Shown: positions 35,330-45,356 of the stretch, in pieces
Layout of the letters: each line of letters opens with the position of its first letter
How positions within the stretch are numbered: position 1 is the stretch's first letter
Assembly: GCA_010093685.1 (NCBI GenBank)
Contig: MU006226.1
Span: forward strand, 1,066,964 to 1,130,963
Length of the DNA: 64,000 nt
Reading direction: 5' to 3'
Origin: Ophiobolus disseminans
Taxonomy: Eukaryota; Ascomycota; Dothideomycetes; Pleosporales; Phaeosphaeriaceae
Notes under the pieces: generated by a model
Seen by the model: the letters and a program-made list of their open reading frames with translations, nothing else
Told to the model about the DNA's origin: nothing
Databases searched by the model: none
Translations under genes and position numbers: made by a program

Positions 35330-37408
35330 ATGGCTGATGCCGCAGCACCAGCACCGCAGGCCGAGCAGGGCGGGTCGAGCGTATGTTAAGCCGCAGCACC
35401 CCTCCCGGGGCCACGATAGCTAACGCGCACCCTGCAGATGGTCCGCTCGCTCGCCCAAAGCGTCGGCATCTTCCTGCTCATCCAGGGCGGCATGAAGTAC
35501 TTTCTCAACACGGGAAGCACGACACCCGCCGCCGCCAACCCAGCGCAACCGGGATCCGCCGCCGTCACCAATGCCCCCAAGCCTGGTGCTAATGCCGTGA
35601 TTCCCCTGTGGCAAGACCGCCCACGCTCGCTCGCGCCTGATGTCGAGTACAGCCATATTCCGTGGAGCATCTCGCCCATCTGGGAGGCGCCTGTTGAGCT
35701 GGACATCCTCATGTACATCTCGCCGTCGACCGTTGCGCCCTCGTTCAAGTCGATGCCCAAGGACTCGCTGTTGATCGAAGAGAGGAACTTCAGGTTCGGC
35801 GACTACAAGCAGAAGCGGCAGATACACACCGAGTTCAAGGTGCCCAAGGAGGTGCAGCACAATGCCACTCTCCACGCCCACTTCTACGTGGGGCACAGTG
35901 GCAGCGAGCTCGACCCCACACAAAAGGGCTACGATGCCGGAAAGGCGTATCACGTGGTCCGCCCGCTGTCGCAGTACCAGGCCAAGAAGAAGGTTAAGAA
36001 AACGAGGAACCTGCTGAGCGATATGCCGACGAAAGAGGAAGAGACGGAAGAAGAGATGAACGCCCCCAAGGTCGTTGGCAACTACTACCACTCCAACTTC
36101 ACCATCTCTTTCATCCCGGATCCCCTCCAGTTCGCGTACCCGCAGATGCATCCCGGCCCTAGGAAGTACCTCCAGCTCGAATCCACTGGCGCACGCGACG
36201 CTACGGGCCAGCACGGATGGTACTACCCCATCCTCTTCACTAACTCTTTCTGGCAGCTGAAGAAGGACATGATTGAGCTCAACGACACCGTCAAGACCCT
36301 CCCGCTGCATGTCGATCTCAATAATCTCGCTCACTGGAAGTTCAACATTTTTGCCGCCATGGATGAGAACATCAAGGGCAACGCTGCCGCAGCTGCAGCT
36401 GGCAAGTCTACTCCCGGAGGTGGTGACGGCTCCGAGATGGAGATGTTCAAAGAGATTCTCATTGACAGCAATTCGTACCTCCTCGCCATCACGGCCATTG
36501 TTTCAGTCTTCCACATGGTCTTTGAAATGCTCGCATTCAAGAACGATGTCCAGCATTGGCGCAAGAAGAAGGACAACGTGGGTACTTCGGTCCGCACCAT
36601 TCTAGCCAACGTGTTTATGCAACTCGTCATCTTCCTGTACCTCATGGACAACAACGAGAACACTTCATGGATGATTCTGTTCGGCCAAGGCATGGGCATC
36701 GCCATCGAAGCCTGGAAGATCACCAAAGCAGTCAACGTCCGCGTGCGCCCAAGCGCTCCGGGAGCTTTGTTGCCATATACCATCCAGTTCGAAGACAAGC
36801 ACGTCCTCTCCGAGACTGAAAAGAAGACGGAAGAGTACGACGAGATAGCATTCCGATATCTGTACATGGTTGCTGTCCCACTGCTCATCGCATACGCCAT
36901 CTATTCCCTCATGTACGACACCCACAAGTCCTGGTATTCGTTCATCATCACCACGCTCGTAGGCTCCGTCTACGCATATGGTTTCCTCATGATGGTGCCC
37001 TCGCTGTACATCAACTACCGCCTAAAGTCTGTTGCGCACATGCCCGGTCGCGCCATGACATACAAGTTCCTCAACACCTTCATCGACGATCTCTTCGCCT
37101 TCACCATCAAGATGCCCACGCTTCATCGATTGGCTACTCTGCGTGACGACGTGATTTTCTTCGTCTATCTATACCAAACGTACAAGTACAAGGTCGACTA
37201 TAATCGTGTCAACGAGTTCGGGCAGGGTGGCGATGATGAAGAGGTCGAAGAGAAGGATGCGAACAAGCCCCTGTCTGCTGCGGCTGGTGCTGATAAGAGC
37301 TTGAAGGTGCCGGACGCTGAGAAGGTTGCCAAGGCTGAAGCGAAGAAAGACGCTGCGCAGACGACGGGAAGTCAAGCTAAAAGCGGTGGGAAACAGAGGA
37401 AGAAGTAG
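35330..37408 (+). CDS. CLPTM1-family transmembrane protein
   Basis: Exon 1 (35330-35380, MADAAAPAPQAEQGGSS) joins exon 2 (35438-37408) across a 57-bp intron to give 673 residues. The lumenal N-terminal half has the family blocks ILIQGGMKYFLN-like start (residues ~25-40), PLWQDRPRSLAPDVEYSHIP and HNATLHAHFYVGHSGSELDP. The second half has several membrane segments (YLLAITAIVSVFHMVFEML, NVFMQLVIFLYLMDN, YSFIITTLVGSVYAYGFL). The CLPTM1 core follows: INYRLKSVAHMPGRAMTYKF and FNTFIDDLFAF-like sequence with MPTLHRLATLRDDVIF. The tail is Lys/Ala-rich. Human CLPTM1 and CLPTM1L act in the ER on receptor trafficking and lipid scrambling; the fungal role is not established. Confidence 0.94.
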
Positions 37409-38337
37409 AATGACTCATCAAATTGTTCTGCAAACGGGAAGGAGATTCTTGGAAAGAGCATTCTCGTGAAAACGAGGGATGGCAAACTGGAGCGCGTCGC
37501 TTTGGTCGAGAATTGAGAGTCGACCAGGGGCCATGTACAACGTCTTTAAGCTATCATATTCTTTCCGCGCCCAGCCCACACGTCGCATTGGATGAACATT
37601 CTGTGCATACATAACACCTGGCTTCAGCCTCCCTTTGTCGGCATTTCTATTTTCCACAACAAATGATGGTCCGCCGTTGGTACTGTGCCAAACGGGGATC
37701 AGCCAGTAATTCAATGGTAAGAGCGTGGGGCGCTACTGATTGCACATGCACAGGTGCCTGCATAATAGGGTACCTGCGTTAGCTCTGGTTGGTATGTCGT
37801 GCAGGTGTATCATGGTGAGGGTCAGAGTCCAGGCAAGTCGTCTAATCAACATTGCTGCACCAGCAAAAAAACAGCCATCTCATAACGTTAATCCTCTCAG
37901 CATGAATTGTTTCGAAAATTTGGCAGCTTCTCGAAAATATGTCGGCTTCGTCCGCCGTAACATTTCTCGTCTACCTAGTCCTTCTCCCTCGCCCACATGC
38001 CAAGTGCAGAATTCTCGCACTCAACAGCCACTTCACACGCCATCGCCGTCAATTCCCCCACGTCTGCTTGCTCTTACTGTTCTGCAGCCAGTAAGGTACT
38101 CTTGACAGCAGATTTGCGGCACCTTGAGTACCGACATGTCCATCGCCAAGCTGCTCCACTGCCTTGGCCACGGGCCCGGCGCGCATACCGACGTGCAGGT
38201 GGTGCTAGCTTAGGATATAAACAACCGCTCCATACGACTTCCTGCGCTTCTCACCTCTACCTCAAAACAATTCCTCGGCGCCTGTACTTCAACCCACAAG
38301 ATAAAACATTACGGTCCCTATTATTCACAACATCACC
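37409..38337. other. Intergenic
   Basis: Contains a weak tRNA-like fragment near 37,700 that I rejected, a short GC-rich inverted repeat near 37,750, and a TATA-like box at 38216-38221. No gene accepted. Confidence 0.4.
38216..38221 (+). promoter_or_regulatory. Candidate TATA box of the GPI-type gene
   Basis: TATAAA lies about 117 bp upstream of the ATG at 38338, a plausible core-promoter spacing for an abundant wall protein. Confidence 0.4.
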
Positions 38338-38903
38338 ATGAGAACCACACTCGTTCTCTTCGCGGCTGTCGCTGCTGTTGTCGCCCAGGACACCGTCTCA
38401 GCTACTCGTAGCGGCGTGTGCGAGCCTCATGACGACCACTGGTATGACTTCCCGTCACGCGAAAATCCTTAATTGACACCACAAAGGCACTGCCCCTCCG
38501 GCGTCGCCCAGCCCACTACCCCTCCCCCAGCAGTCGCTGTCACTCTAGCGCCCTCAAGTTCCATCCCCGCTGCGGCTTCAGCTTCAGCGTCTCACCACGA
38601 CGACGACGAGCATGACCACAGCCATGCTGCCTCCGCAACGACTTGCGAACCCCATGGCGACCATTGGTACGTGAACTCTATTTACTTGTGAGACCAAAAC
38701 TAACTGCAATATTCAGGCATTGCCCCAGCGGCGTAGCGAAGCCTACCACCAAGCCTGCTGCGTCTGCCACCACCTCCAGGGCTCCCAACGGCACTGTCCC
38801 CGCCCCCTCCGCATCTGCCTCCACGTTTCCTGGCGCGGCTGGAAAGTTCGGATCAGGTGCTGCGCTTGCGGTCCTTGGTGCGGTTGGTGCTTACTTTTTG
38901 TAA
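38338..38903 (+). CDS. Small GPI-type surface protein with duplicated CEPHxDHWHCPSG motif
   Basis: Exons 38338-38441, 38487-38666 and 38717-38903 give 156 residues. MRTTLVLFAAVAAVVAQ is a signal peptide, and the C-terminus GSGAALAVLGAVGAYFL looks like a GPI-attachment signal. Two motif copies, CEPHDDHWHCPSGVAQPTT (residues 28-46) and CEPHGDHWHCPSGVAKPTT (88-106), are each cut by an intron at the same place, inside the Trp codon. This shows that an exon was duplicated. Between them lies HHDDDEHDHSHA. The clustered His, Cys and Asp suggest metal binding at the cell surface; that is inference. The Ser/Thr/Ala/Pro linkers are probably O-mannosylated. I know similar motif proteins only as uncharacterised. 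Confidence 0.88.
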
Positions 38904-39266
38904 GCTTAAACTTGAGCTAGGAGGAATTTGGCGGGAGGTTCTGTCAAACACGAATACCTCCTGACTTGGACCAGAGGACGGAAATGCGGATAACGACTTT
39001 AGACATGACATGAGATTTGGAGTGTAATGCATCATACCCACGTGAGGACCATAAGCGTTGAGCTTAGTGGTCTTTGCAACATGAAATAAAATACAACATT
39101 TCAACATATTTACTTGCTTCCTATCTGTGTGTATTACTATGGCTGGTGGAGAATCTAGCATGATTGTATGATATGTTATACAAGGTTTGACTAATAATAC
39201 AAACTAAACAGACCCTCGCTAAAGCTACCATATTCCTCCTCCACCTTACCTCATCCTACCCTCCCA
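38904..39266. other. Intergenic between convergent genes
   Basis: 3' flanks only; nothing else seen. Confidence 0.45.
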
Positions 39267-40592
39267 TCACCGCATAAACCCCTTATACCACTTCCTCCTC
39301 ACCCCATTATGATCCGTCTGACTCCCCGTCGGCGTCGCAATCCGCTCAAAACTCGACGCCGCAGACGACACAACCGACACCTTTGACTTACTAGCTTCCA
39401 CCTGCACCGAACGCTCCGCTCTCCCGGCTCTGGAGGTTTCGATGCCTTCCAGATCCAAGGCTGCCGGTACCGCGCTGGCGGGACGCATGTCTTCTGGGGT
39501 GGGCGTGGGAGGAGTGGATAGTAGCTCTTGGTAGAGACGCATATCTGCTAGGTCTTCGGCGAGGAGGTCGAATTCTTCATCGGATGAGGATTCGAGTACC
39601 GCGGCTGTACTTCTGCGGCGCGGATCTAGGTCTGCGTTCACGGTGATTGTCTGGGTGGGGTAGATGGCGTGGTAAGCGGGCTCTTTCATATCAATCTCGT
39701 CGTTGTGAAATGATTGGACTACCAATTTCGCCTCGCTGATTTCTTTGGTCAGCGCTGCGATTTCCTTTTCTTGCTTCTCGGACCGCTTGCGTTGCATGTG
39801 CAAACTCATGACTTGGTCGAGGATAGGTGATGGTAGCGGGAGAGAGGAGCCTGGTTGTTTCTTCGAGATGTTGAGTGGGGATGGCTCTTCGACGAGAACG
39901 GTCATGGGGCGGACGTCGTTGGTGCCGGTAGACTTTCTGCTTTCGAATGAGGCTTCAGTCTTCGTCTTTTGCGTTGGAGATGGTGGTGGCTTCGCTGGAG
40001 AGGCGGGAGGTGCCTTTTGCTCAAGTTTCTTGTTGGTATCCTTGGACGCAAGAGCTGGACGTGAAGACCCAGGGCTCTGCGGTACCCTTGGAGTTTGTGG
40101 AGTATCGAAGAAAGGTATGAAGTCTGCTCGGCGCATGCGATCACGGATCTCTTGTCCATTACGATGGAGCGGCGGTGGTCGTCTCGTATTTTCAGTCTGC
40201 CTTGGATTCGCATTAAATCCACTAGGCTCATTTGGACCCCTTGGTGCAGGTACTTGACCCTGGTCAGAGACAGTAGAGAATCTCTGCGGTTGGCGCGGAG
40301 AGCTTGGTACGTTCGCACCAGGCCACAGTGAGACCGAAGCACCAACCAAAGATGGAAGGTGAGTTCCAACAGAATGAGTATTACCGAAAGCATCTATGAC
40401 AGGAGCTTGGGGTTCCGATGAGTTGACTGGCGGGGCGGCCGGCGAATCAGAAGTACGAGGAGGCCCCCTTCTTGAGCTTGATGCCTTTCGGCGGTTACGG
40501 TTGTTATGGTTCTGCGGCATGTGGATGGAGTCTTCAAGGTTAGTGTTGAGTGGACGTTGGAAGTCTTGGAGAGTGGTGTTGAAGATATGCAT
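39267..40592 (-). CDS. Uncharacterised disordered protein with WYKGF tail
   Basis: Single-exon gene. The first in-frame ATG is at 40592 (441 residues); MPQNHNNRNRRK at 40520 (417 residues) is an alternative and resembles the start of the next gene. The protein is Ser/Pro-rich and mostly low complexity, with SPAKPPPSPTQKTK and STPPTPTPEDMRPAS stretches. One predicted coiled-coil-like segment (RKRSEKQEKEIAALTKEISE) is followed by an acidic SSSDEEFDLLAEDLADMRLY block. It ends DHNGVRRKWYKGFMR, closely matching the last residues of the neighbouring gene. No known domain. The shared tail, same strand and adjacency suggest an old duplication or a shared docking motif. Confidence 0.75.
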   Translation of the reverse strand: MHIFNTTLQDFQRPLNTNLEDSIHMPQNHNNRNRRKASSSRRGPPRTSDSPAAPPVNSSEPQAPVIDAFGNTHSVGTHLPSLVGASVSLWPGANVPSSPRQPQRFSTVSDQGQVPAPRGPNEPSGFNANPRQTENTRRPPPLHRNGQEIRDRMRRADFIPFFDTPQTPRVPQSPGSSRPALASKDTNKKLEQKAPPASPAKPPPSPTQKTKTEASFESRKSTGTNDVRPMTVLVEEPSPLNISKKQPGSSLPLPSPILDQVMSLHMQRKRSEKQEKEIAALTKEISEAKLVVQSFHNDEIDMKEPAYHAIYPTQTITVNADLDPRRRSTAAVLESSSDEEFDLLAEDLADMRLYQELLSTPPTPTPEDMRPASAVPAALDLEGIETSRAGRAERSVQVEASKSKVSVVSSAASSFERIATPTGSQTDHNGVRRKWYKGFMR

Positions 40593-40848
40593 AGGGGGGT
40601 TGTAGAGATATGTAAGGCTAGAAGCGTGGGCGTTTGCTGTAATACGAGGCAAAAGTATGTGAAGCGATGATTGTGCGTTGCCGTGACAGCATGGAAGGTG
40701 AATTGGTACGATAGACTTCAAGGATAAAAGTGACACCCAATATTGAATTGCCAACTCACGATCGATACGTCGGCTGTTCAGACGCCACCTCGCAAAACTC
40801 CACACCTATATCCTCCACTTCAAAGAATAACTCATTCCCGCTTCCAAC

Positions 40849-41520
40849 CTAATGTCGAAACCCTCTATACCATCGTCTGACTGTTCCGTTATGCTCAGAC
40901 ATGGGTTCATACTTGACAATCTCAAACTCGTCCCCTGGGTCGTCATCGTCCTCCGACAGAACCATATCAGGTATATCATTCTCGACTAAAATCTCGTCGT
41001 CAGTGTATTCACCCTTCCCATTATGCTTGGGTGCTTGGGCGACACACTTGGGCCTTGTGAGTTCTTGAAGGAGTCGTGTAATATCGCAGAACGTGCCAGC
41101 CTCAGAGATCGAAGCCTGAGCTGAAGGCATGTCAGCGCCCGGCTCTCGGATATGGTTCCGTCGAGCTCGTCGAGCGCGGTCCGTAGCGTTGATACAGGGC
41201 GAGACGGATCCGTGCGGAACCAGAACTTGATCGCCGTAGTACCTCTCCACTCTCTCCTGCAGGTTCGTGCTTCTGTCGAGACTGTCGTCTGTGGTCAAGC
41301 CGTAAGTAGCAAGTACGCCGCTAGTTCCTTGCTGTTGCAGAATATTACTCTCAAATTCGAACTTTGGCAGCGCGTATTCTCGTCTGTTCTTGCGCTTCTT
41401 GCGGTTGTCTTGTTGTGTAGGTGAGCGTTCCGGCATCGATGGCGATAAACCGTAGGGACGGTCGGAATTAGGTATTTCTGCCATTGTGGTATTGCTTGCT
41501 GTTTGCTTGCTGGTGTACAT
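40849..41520 (-). CDS. Uncharacterised protein with WYRGF tail, relative of its neighbour
   Basis: Single exon, 223 residues from ATG 41520 (a second ATG at 41484 gives MAEIPNSDRPYG). The N-terminus has a strongly basic RKKRKNRREYALPKFEFE segment, likely a nuclear signal or membrane contact. The middle shows VERYYGDQVLVPHGSVSP and CDITRLLQELTRPKC. Acidic VLSEDDDDPGDEFEIVKYEP precedes the tail EHNGTVRRWYRGFRH, which lines up with DHNGVRRKWYKGFMR of the gene at 39267-40592. Outside the tail and the basic N-terminus the two share little. No known domain recognised. Confidence 0.75.
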   Translation of the reverse strand: MYTSKQTASNTTMAEIPNSDRPYGLSPSMPERSPTQQDNRKKRKNRREYALPKFEFESNILQQQGTSGVLATYGLTTDDSLDRSTNLQERVERYYGDQVLVPHGSVSPCINATDRARRARRNHIREPGADMPSAQASISEAGTFCDITRLLQELTRPKCVAQAPKHNGKGEYTDDEILVENDIPDMVLSEDDDDPGDEFEIVKYEPMSEHNGTVRRWYRGFRH

Positions 41521-43090
41521 GTGGACATCTGCCGTGCACGTGGTATTTGTATGTTGACCGGATGTGAATTTGTGAGATGTGAAGTCTAGAAACTCACTTT
41601 CAAGACTCCGTACAGGAAGGTAAATTTTGAGCTTAATGTCACATTCTGGGGTATCGTAAGTGCGAACAGCTTACACCTACGTTTGTCCATGACCCCGCAT
41701 CATTCAAGTAGGATATAACGTAGTACATGATCGTCAATGCCTCCATGGTTGGACGACAACACAGTCATTCGGACATGTCATCGTTGCGCGTGGCTGTCGT
41801 CCGGGGCGTCTGACGACATTGTGATGTGGCGAATCTTGCATGTATTGACCGAGAACAATACACTGTGTTGCGCCATAGTGTAGAGTGCTTCGGGTCCGAT
41901 GGGCAGAGCTCAAACATGATACTGACAAGCTTCTCTCGCAAATAATCCAGAGTACGTCTCGAAGCTTTTCGCGACACTAGGTACGGTAATGGGGCTGGGC
42001 TGAGCCCGGCTCTGCTATCGAAATTCAAGTAAGTAATGTTGTTCGGTTGGATATGGAAAGTTGGCATACAGTATTGCCCTGATATTTTGCGTTTAGAGAT
42101 GCGCTGTTGCTTCGCTGTTTCAATGAGCGGCGGCCCATCCAAACGCGTTGAAAACCATCGAAGTCAGTGTCGCGTGCCAAGAGGGCACACATGGTTCAGC
42201 GGGCAATCCCTCCTCCGCACCTTCCGACCTCTCCCACCAGTTCGTTGCAACACCACTCTGTCAGGCAGGCGCAACGCCGCCACCTTGCGCTGGAGCAGAG
42301 GGATCAGAAGACATCGCATACTTGCATCACGTGTATCTGGGCTACAATCAATCGAACGTTGGTACAACCTGACGAGCGACAGGCGGGCACTACCACAGTT
42401 ACGCCAACGCAGGAGCTTGCCAGCGCTCTACAAGACAACAAGAAAGATGGCTATTGCGCTTGCAATCTTCGCCACGCCTGGTTCCAAGCCTTGCGCAAGT
42501 GACTACCAGACTTTAAGGCTTCACGATGTCAATATCCGTTCTTCTTCTCCGTCACTCTTTAGCTTTAAGCTTGTTATCAGTACGGCCGACCTCCCCTCTA
42601 GCTTTCGTACCTCTTCTACTCCACCAACTCTGCAGTCTGCATCTCTCGTCTGCTCGGTTCAACAAATTACGTTTCGGGCTTATTGGCTTCTCAACCACTG
42701 CGCTCTTACTCAATGAAGGCTTGGAGTAAAATGCGTCGTCATATCTCTCTATGACCTTCCCAACCAGACAGCAACCTGAACGACGGTCCAAAGAAAATCA
42801 ACCTCAGTTTGGAGAGCAGCGTGGGCTGAGACTGGCGCGCCAGCGCGCAAAAGAGGTAGAGAATTGCCATCCCACCTATTCATGCGCTCATGACCTTGCA
42901 TACAGATCATAGAACAAGTGGCACTGGTTGAGGAAGTTTGAGGTAGGCTGAAGGCGGCCAGCACAAAATCGTCAGATAGCACGAGTGAAACATGTACAGA
43001 TGGGACCGGCACGGCATTTAATTATGTGACAATTGCTACCAATTTTCGTTACTAAATACCGCATTGCGTACACCAATTCCGACACCAGTA
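41521..43090. other. 1.6-kb intergenic region without a recognised gene
   Basis: The longest open frame (plus strand, near 42036-42716) is Arg/Ser/Cys-rich with no domain and overlaps open frames in every other phase, so it is probably chance. No terminal repeats found by eye. Confidence 0.4.
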
Positions 43091-44572
43091 TTAGGCTGGT
43101 GTTGAGCGACATGCCAGGATTTGTGAGGTAGCTTCGAGACTCCGCAGAGCGACACTCGCCAATCGTAGCGACCAGGACGCCAAATTAACCAAACATATAA
43201 CCAAAAGATTCCACGGGCCTCCTTCTCTTGACCATGGTCCCGTCTTCCCGACTTTGAAAACGATACGCAGAACTCTTGCTTTACGGGTTGGCTTTGCAGG
43301 AACATCTGGCTGGATCAACGTCATCTCCTGCTCTTGTACACCATTGCTGCCTGCTTTCCCGCCCCGTGCGTGATCGCCGGTGCCATTGGATTTACACCCG
43401 TTTGTTGGTGTCTTCGGCTGTGAGCCACCACCCAAATGATTGCACCAGTCCGTTCCGAAACTTGGTCGATGTGATTCGTTGAGCTCTAGGTCGCGTACGC
43501 GATCATTCAGCGGCGGGTACTCTTTTAACAACTGCACCATCTCCTCCCACATGGGGTGCTGCTGGGTAGAACCAATCTCGTACACTTGGAGACGTTGGCC
43601 GACCATCTTGATGGCTGCATACACATATCGATTCTCCTCTCCAAGGCAGTTCCAGAGCGCCTCGAGCTCCACAGGAAAGATGGGACGCTCGAAGTGCTCG
43701 TTCGATATCGCGTGGTCCACTCGTAGTGCATCCTTATGAAGACCGAAGAAATTCAGAACCTGAGCAAGCGTACAGGCGACGAGTGTGTTCTGAGGGACAC
43801 GGAACTGCCTCATCTGACCCATTGTCTGGTATTGGCATGCTCGGATCATCCACGACACCAAGACGCTGAAGGCGGCCCTACTGCCGACGTCCCTCGGTAT
43901 GCTCAATACCTGAACAACTGGTTTACCGCGGCACTTCTTGCTACCCTCGCTGCCCTCATTTTCCTCTCGCTCAAGAGTCCGAATGTACTTGGTGACCATC
44001 TTTCGGCCAAGGAAGAGCACGAGTAGCTTCTTCGACACGAGATATGCGAGAATAGTACCAGTATCCTGCTCAACAATGTCCATAAGCTGGCCATCGAGAG
44101 AGTTCAACTTGCGCTCAGGCTGGAGGTATGGCAGTATGCTGTGCAAAGTATGGAAGTGGCGAATATCCTCCGGATTGGGATAAGGAGTCGGCTGGCCGGA
44201 GTGAGCACCAAAGCCCAAGTAGCCAATGGTGTTCTCACACACCGAGAATCTACCACCCTGAGAGTATGAGTAGTATGAGTCATCTTCTTCTTCTGCAGAT
44301 TGATGACGTATGCTGGCATCTGGCAAGCCGCTGTAAGCGTTCGAAGGTTGTTCCCATTTTGGGTTTTCGTTTGTGGTCGCATGACTATATGCTCTTGAAG
44401 TAGCATGTGCGGGGTACGCCATGTTCCGCTGTGCAAAAAATGCGCCGAATTTGTTTCCTCGTTCGATGTAGTAGCTCACGTCGGGATGGCCATGACTGCC
44501 TTGCACCAGAGGTTCGTCCATGGAAGTCGACTGTAAGTAACCATTATCGTCGTAGTGATAGTAAACCGTCAT
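43091..44572 (-). CDS. Uncharacterised 493-residue protein
   Basis: Single-exon ORF. The N-terminus is Tyr/His/Ser-rich (MTVYYHYDDNGYLQSTSMDE). The central part (about residues 120-360) looks like a folded alpha-helical domain: YLVSKKLLVLFLGRKMVTKY, VLVSWMIRACQYQTMGQMRQ, CTLAQVLNFFGLHKDALRVD and ELEALWNCLGEENRYVYAAI. Gly/Lys/Asn-rich sequence follows. The end has a basic stretch (KPTRKARVLRIVFKVGK) and a hydrophobic segment (WNLLVICLVNLASWSLRLAS), which may be a tail anchor or amphipathic helix. No family recognised. The start codon overlaps the stop of an upstream 79-codon frame. Confidence 0.75.
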   Translation of the reverse strand: MTVYYHYDDNGYLQSTSMDEPLVQGSHGHPDVSYYIERGNKFGAFFAQRNMAYPAHATSRAYSHATTNENPKWEQPSNAYSGLPDASIRHQSAEEEDDSYYSYSQGGRFSVCENTIGYLGFGAHSGQPTPYPNPEDIRHFHTLHSILPYLQPERKLNSLDGQLMDIVEQDTGTILAYLVSKKLLVLFLGRKMVTKYIRTLEREENEGSEGSKKCRGKPVVQVLSIPRDVGSRAAFSVLVSWMIRACQYQTMGQMRQFRVPQNTLVACTLAQVLNFFGLHKDALRVDHAISNEHFERPIFPVELEALWNCLGEENRYVYAAIKMVGQRLQVYEIGSTQQHPMWEEMVQLLKEYPPLNDRVRDLELNESHRPSFGTDWCNHLGGGSQPKTPTNGCKSNGTGDHARGGKAGSNGVQEQEMTLIQPDVPAKPTRKARVLRIVFKVGKTGPWSREGGPWNLLVICLVNLASWSLRLASVALRSLEATSQILACRSTPA

Positions 44573-44808
44573 GCTGGGAGTTGATCGCTGATGGCGTTGA
44601 GCTTGAGGCCTGAGTGAGATGCAGTAACCGTTGTAGAGGTCGAGGGTGTAGAGGCGACAGTCATAGCACTACTAAGACCGGTGATCGAGTTCATCTCTGT
44701 GCTTGTTGTGGTTGCGGTTGAGTCGCCTCGCAGATGCATACTAGAGCCGGAGGAGGAAGGCGTATCAATATCATGCATTCCACAACCGATAGTGAATGGA
44801 CGGTCCAT
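44569..44808 (-). other. 79-codon upstream ORF overlapping the next start (ATGA)
   Basis: Ser/Thr-rich frame (MDRPFTIGCGMHDIDTPSSS...) whose TGA shares ATGA with the ATG of the 493-residue ORF. It may be a regulatory upstream ORF, or the true N-terminal exon if an unseen splice changes frame. Codon make-up looks coding, but this is not proven. Confidence 0.35.
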
Positions 44809-45356
44809 GACTGCGAGAACGAGCGCAATCGTGGTTGAGGGCTAGCGATGCATGTCGTGGAGTGACGATGGTGGTGTAGGTGTGAAGAGATGAGGAGCGG
44901 AACTAAAAAGGGTAAGCAGCTCTTGCAGATAGGCGCTAACGAGATCTTGGCGTATGACGGGTGAAAGTGAACAAGTTCAAAGGCATGTCACGTGCCATGA
45001 GCCCCTCACAGCTTTCGACTTTATACCCTCCTCAAGACCACGGACATAACCTAACGCACTAAAAGAGTTTATAAGAGTAATAACATTCACCAATCGATAG
45101 ATGCAAGATCGTGACTAGTTTCATCAATTTCAAAAGAACAGAATATCTGCCATACACTCGTTACTTGAGAAATTGGGTATTATTTCACGATCGTGATCTC
45201 GATGTATGACGAGGTTTTATGGAATATAGCTTTGAGGGTCTCAACTGTAGGGATCGGTTGACATGATATCTCGGGGACTGGACTATCTAGCACCAGGCCC
45301 GGGGGCATTGTCTTCACTCTTGAGGGCCTTCGTCTTCCGCTCTCAACAGATCATAG
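44809..45356. other. Intergenic
   Basis: Promoter side of the preceding gene and 3' end of the GH16 pseudogene; nothing else recognised. Confidence 0.4.

Noticed and set aside
34132..37408. Possible cytokinin or secondary-metabolite cluster around the LOG-family gene
   Set aside because: Neighbours are a general termination factor and CLPTM1; no isopentenyltransferase, P450 or other biosynthetic enzyme is present.
37690..37830. tRNA-like stretch (TTCAATGGTA box and GGTCAGAGTCC)
   Set aside because: The A-box-like part is followed by no proper anticodon arm, and the B-box-like part departs from GGTTCGANNCC at several positions; the acceptor ends do not pair.
42036..42716. 226-codon plus-strand open frame
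   Set aside because: Arg/Ser/Cys-rich chance composition, no domain, and overlaps long open frames in other phases.
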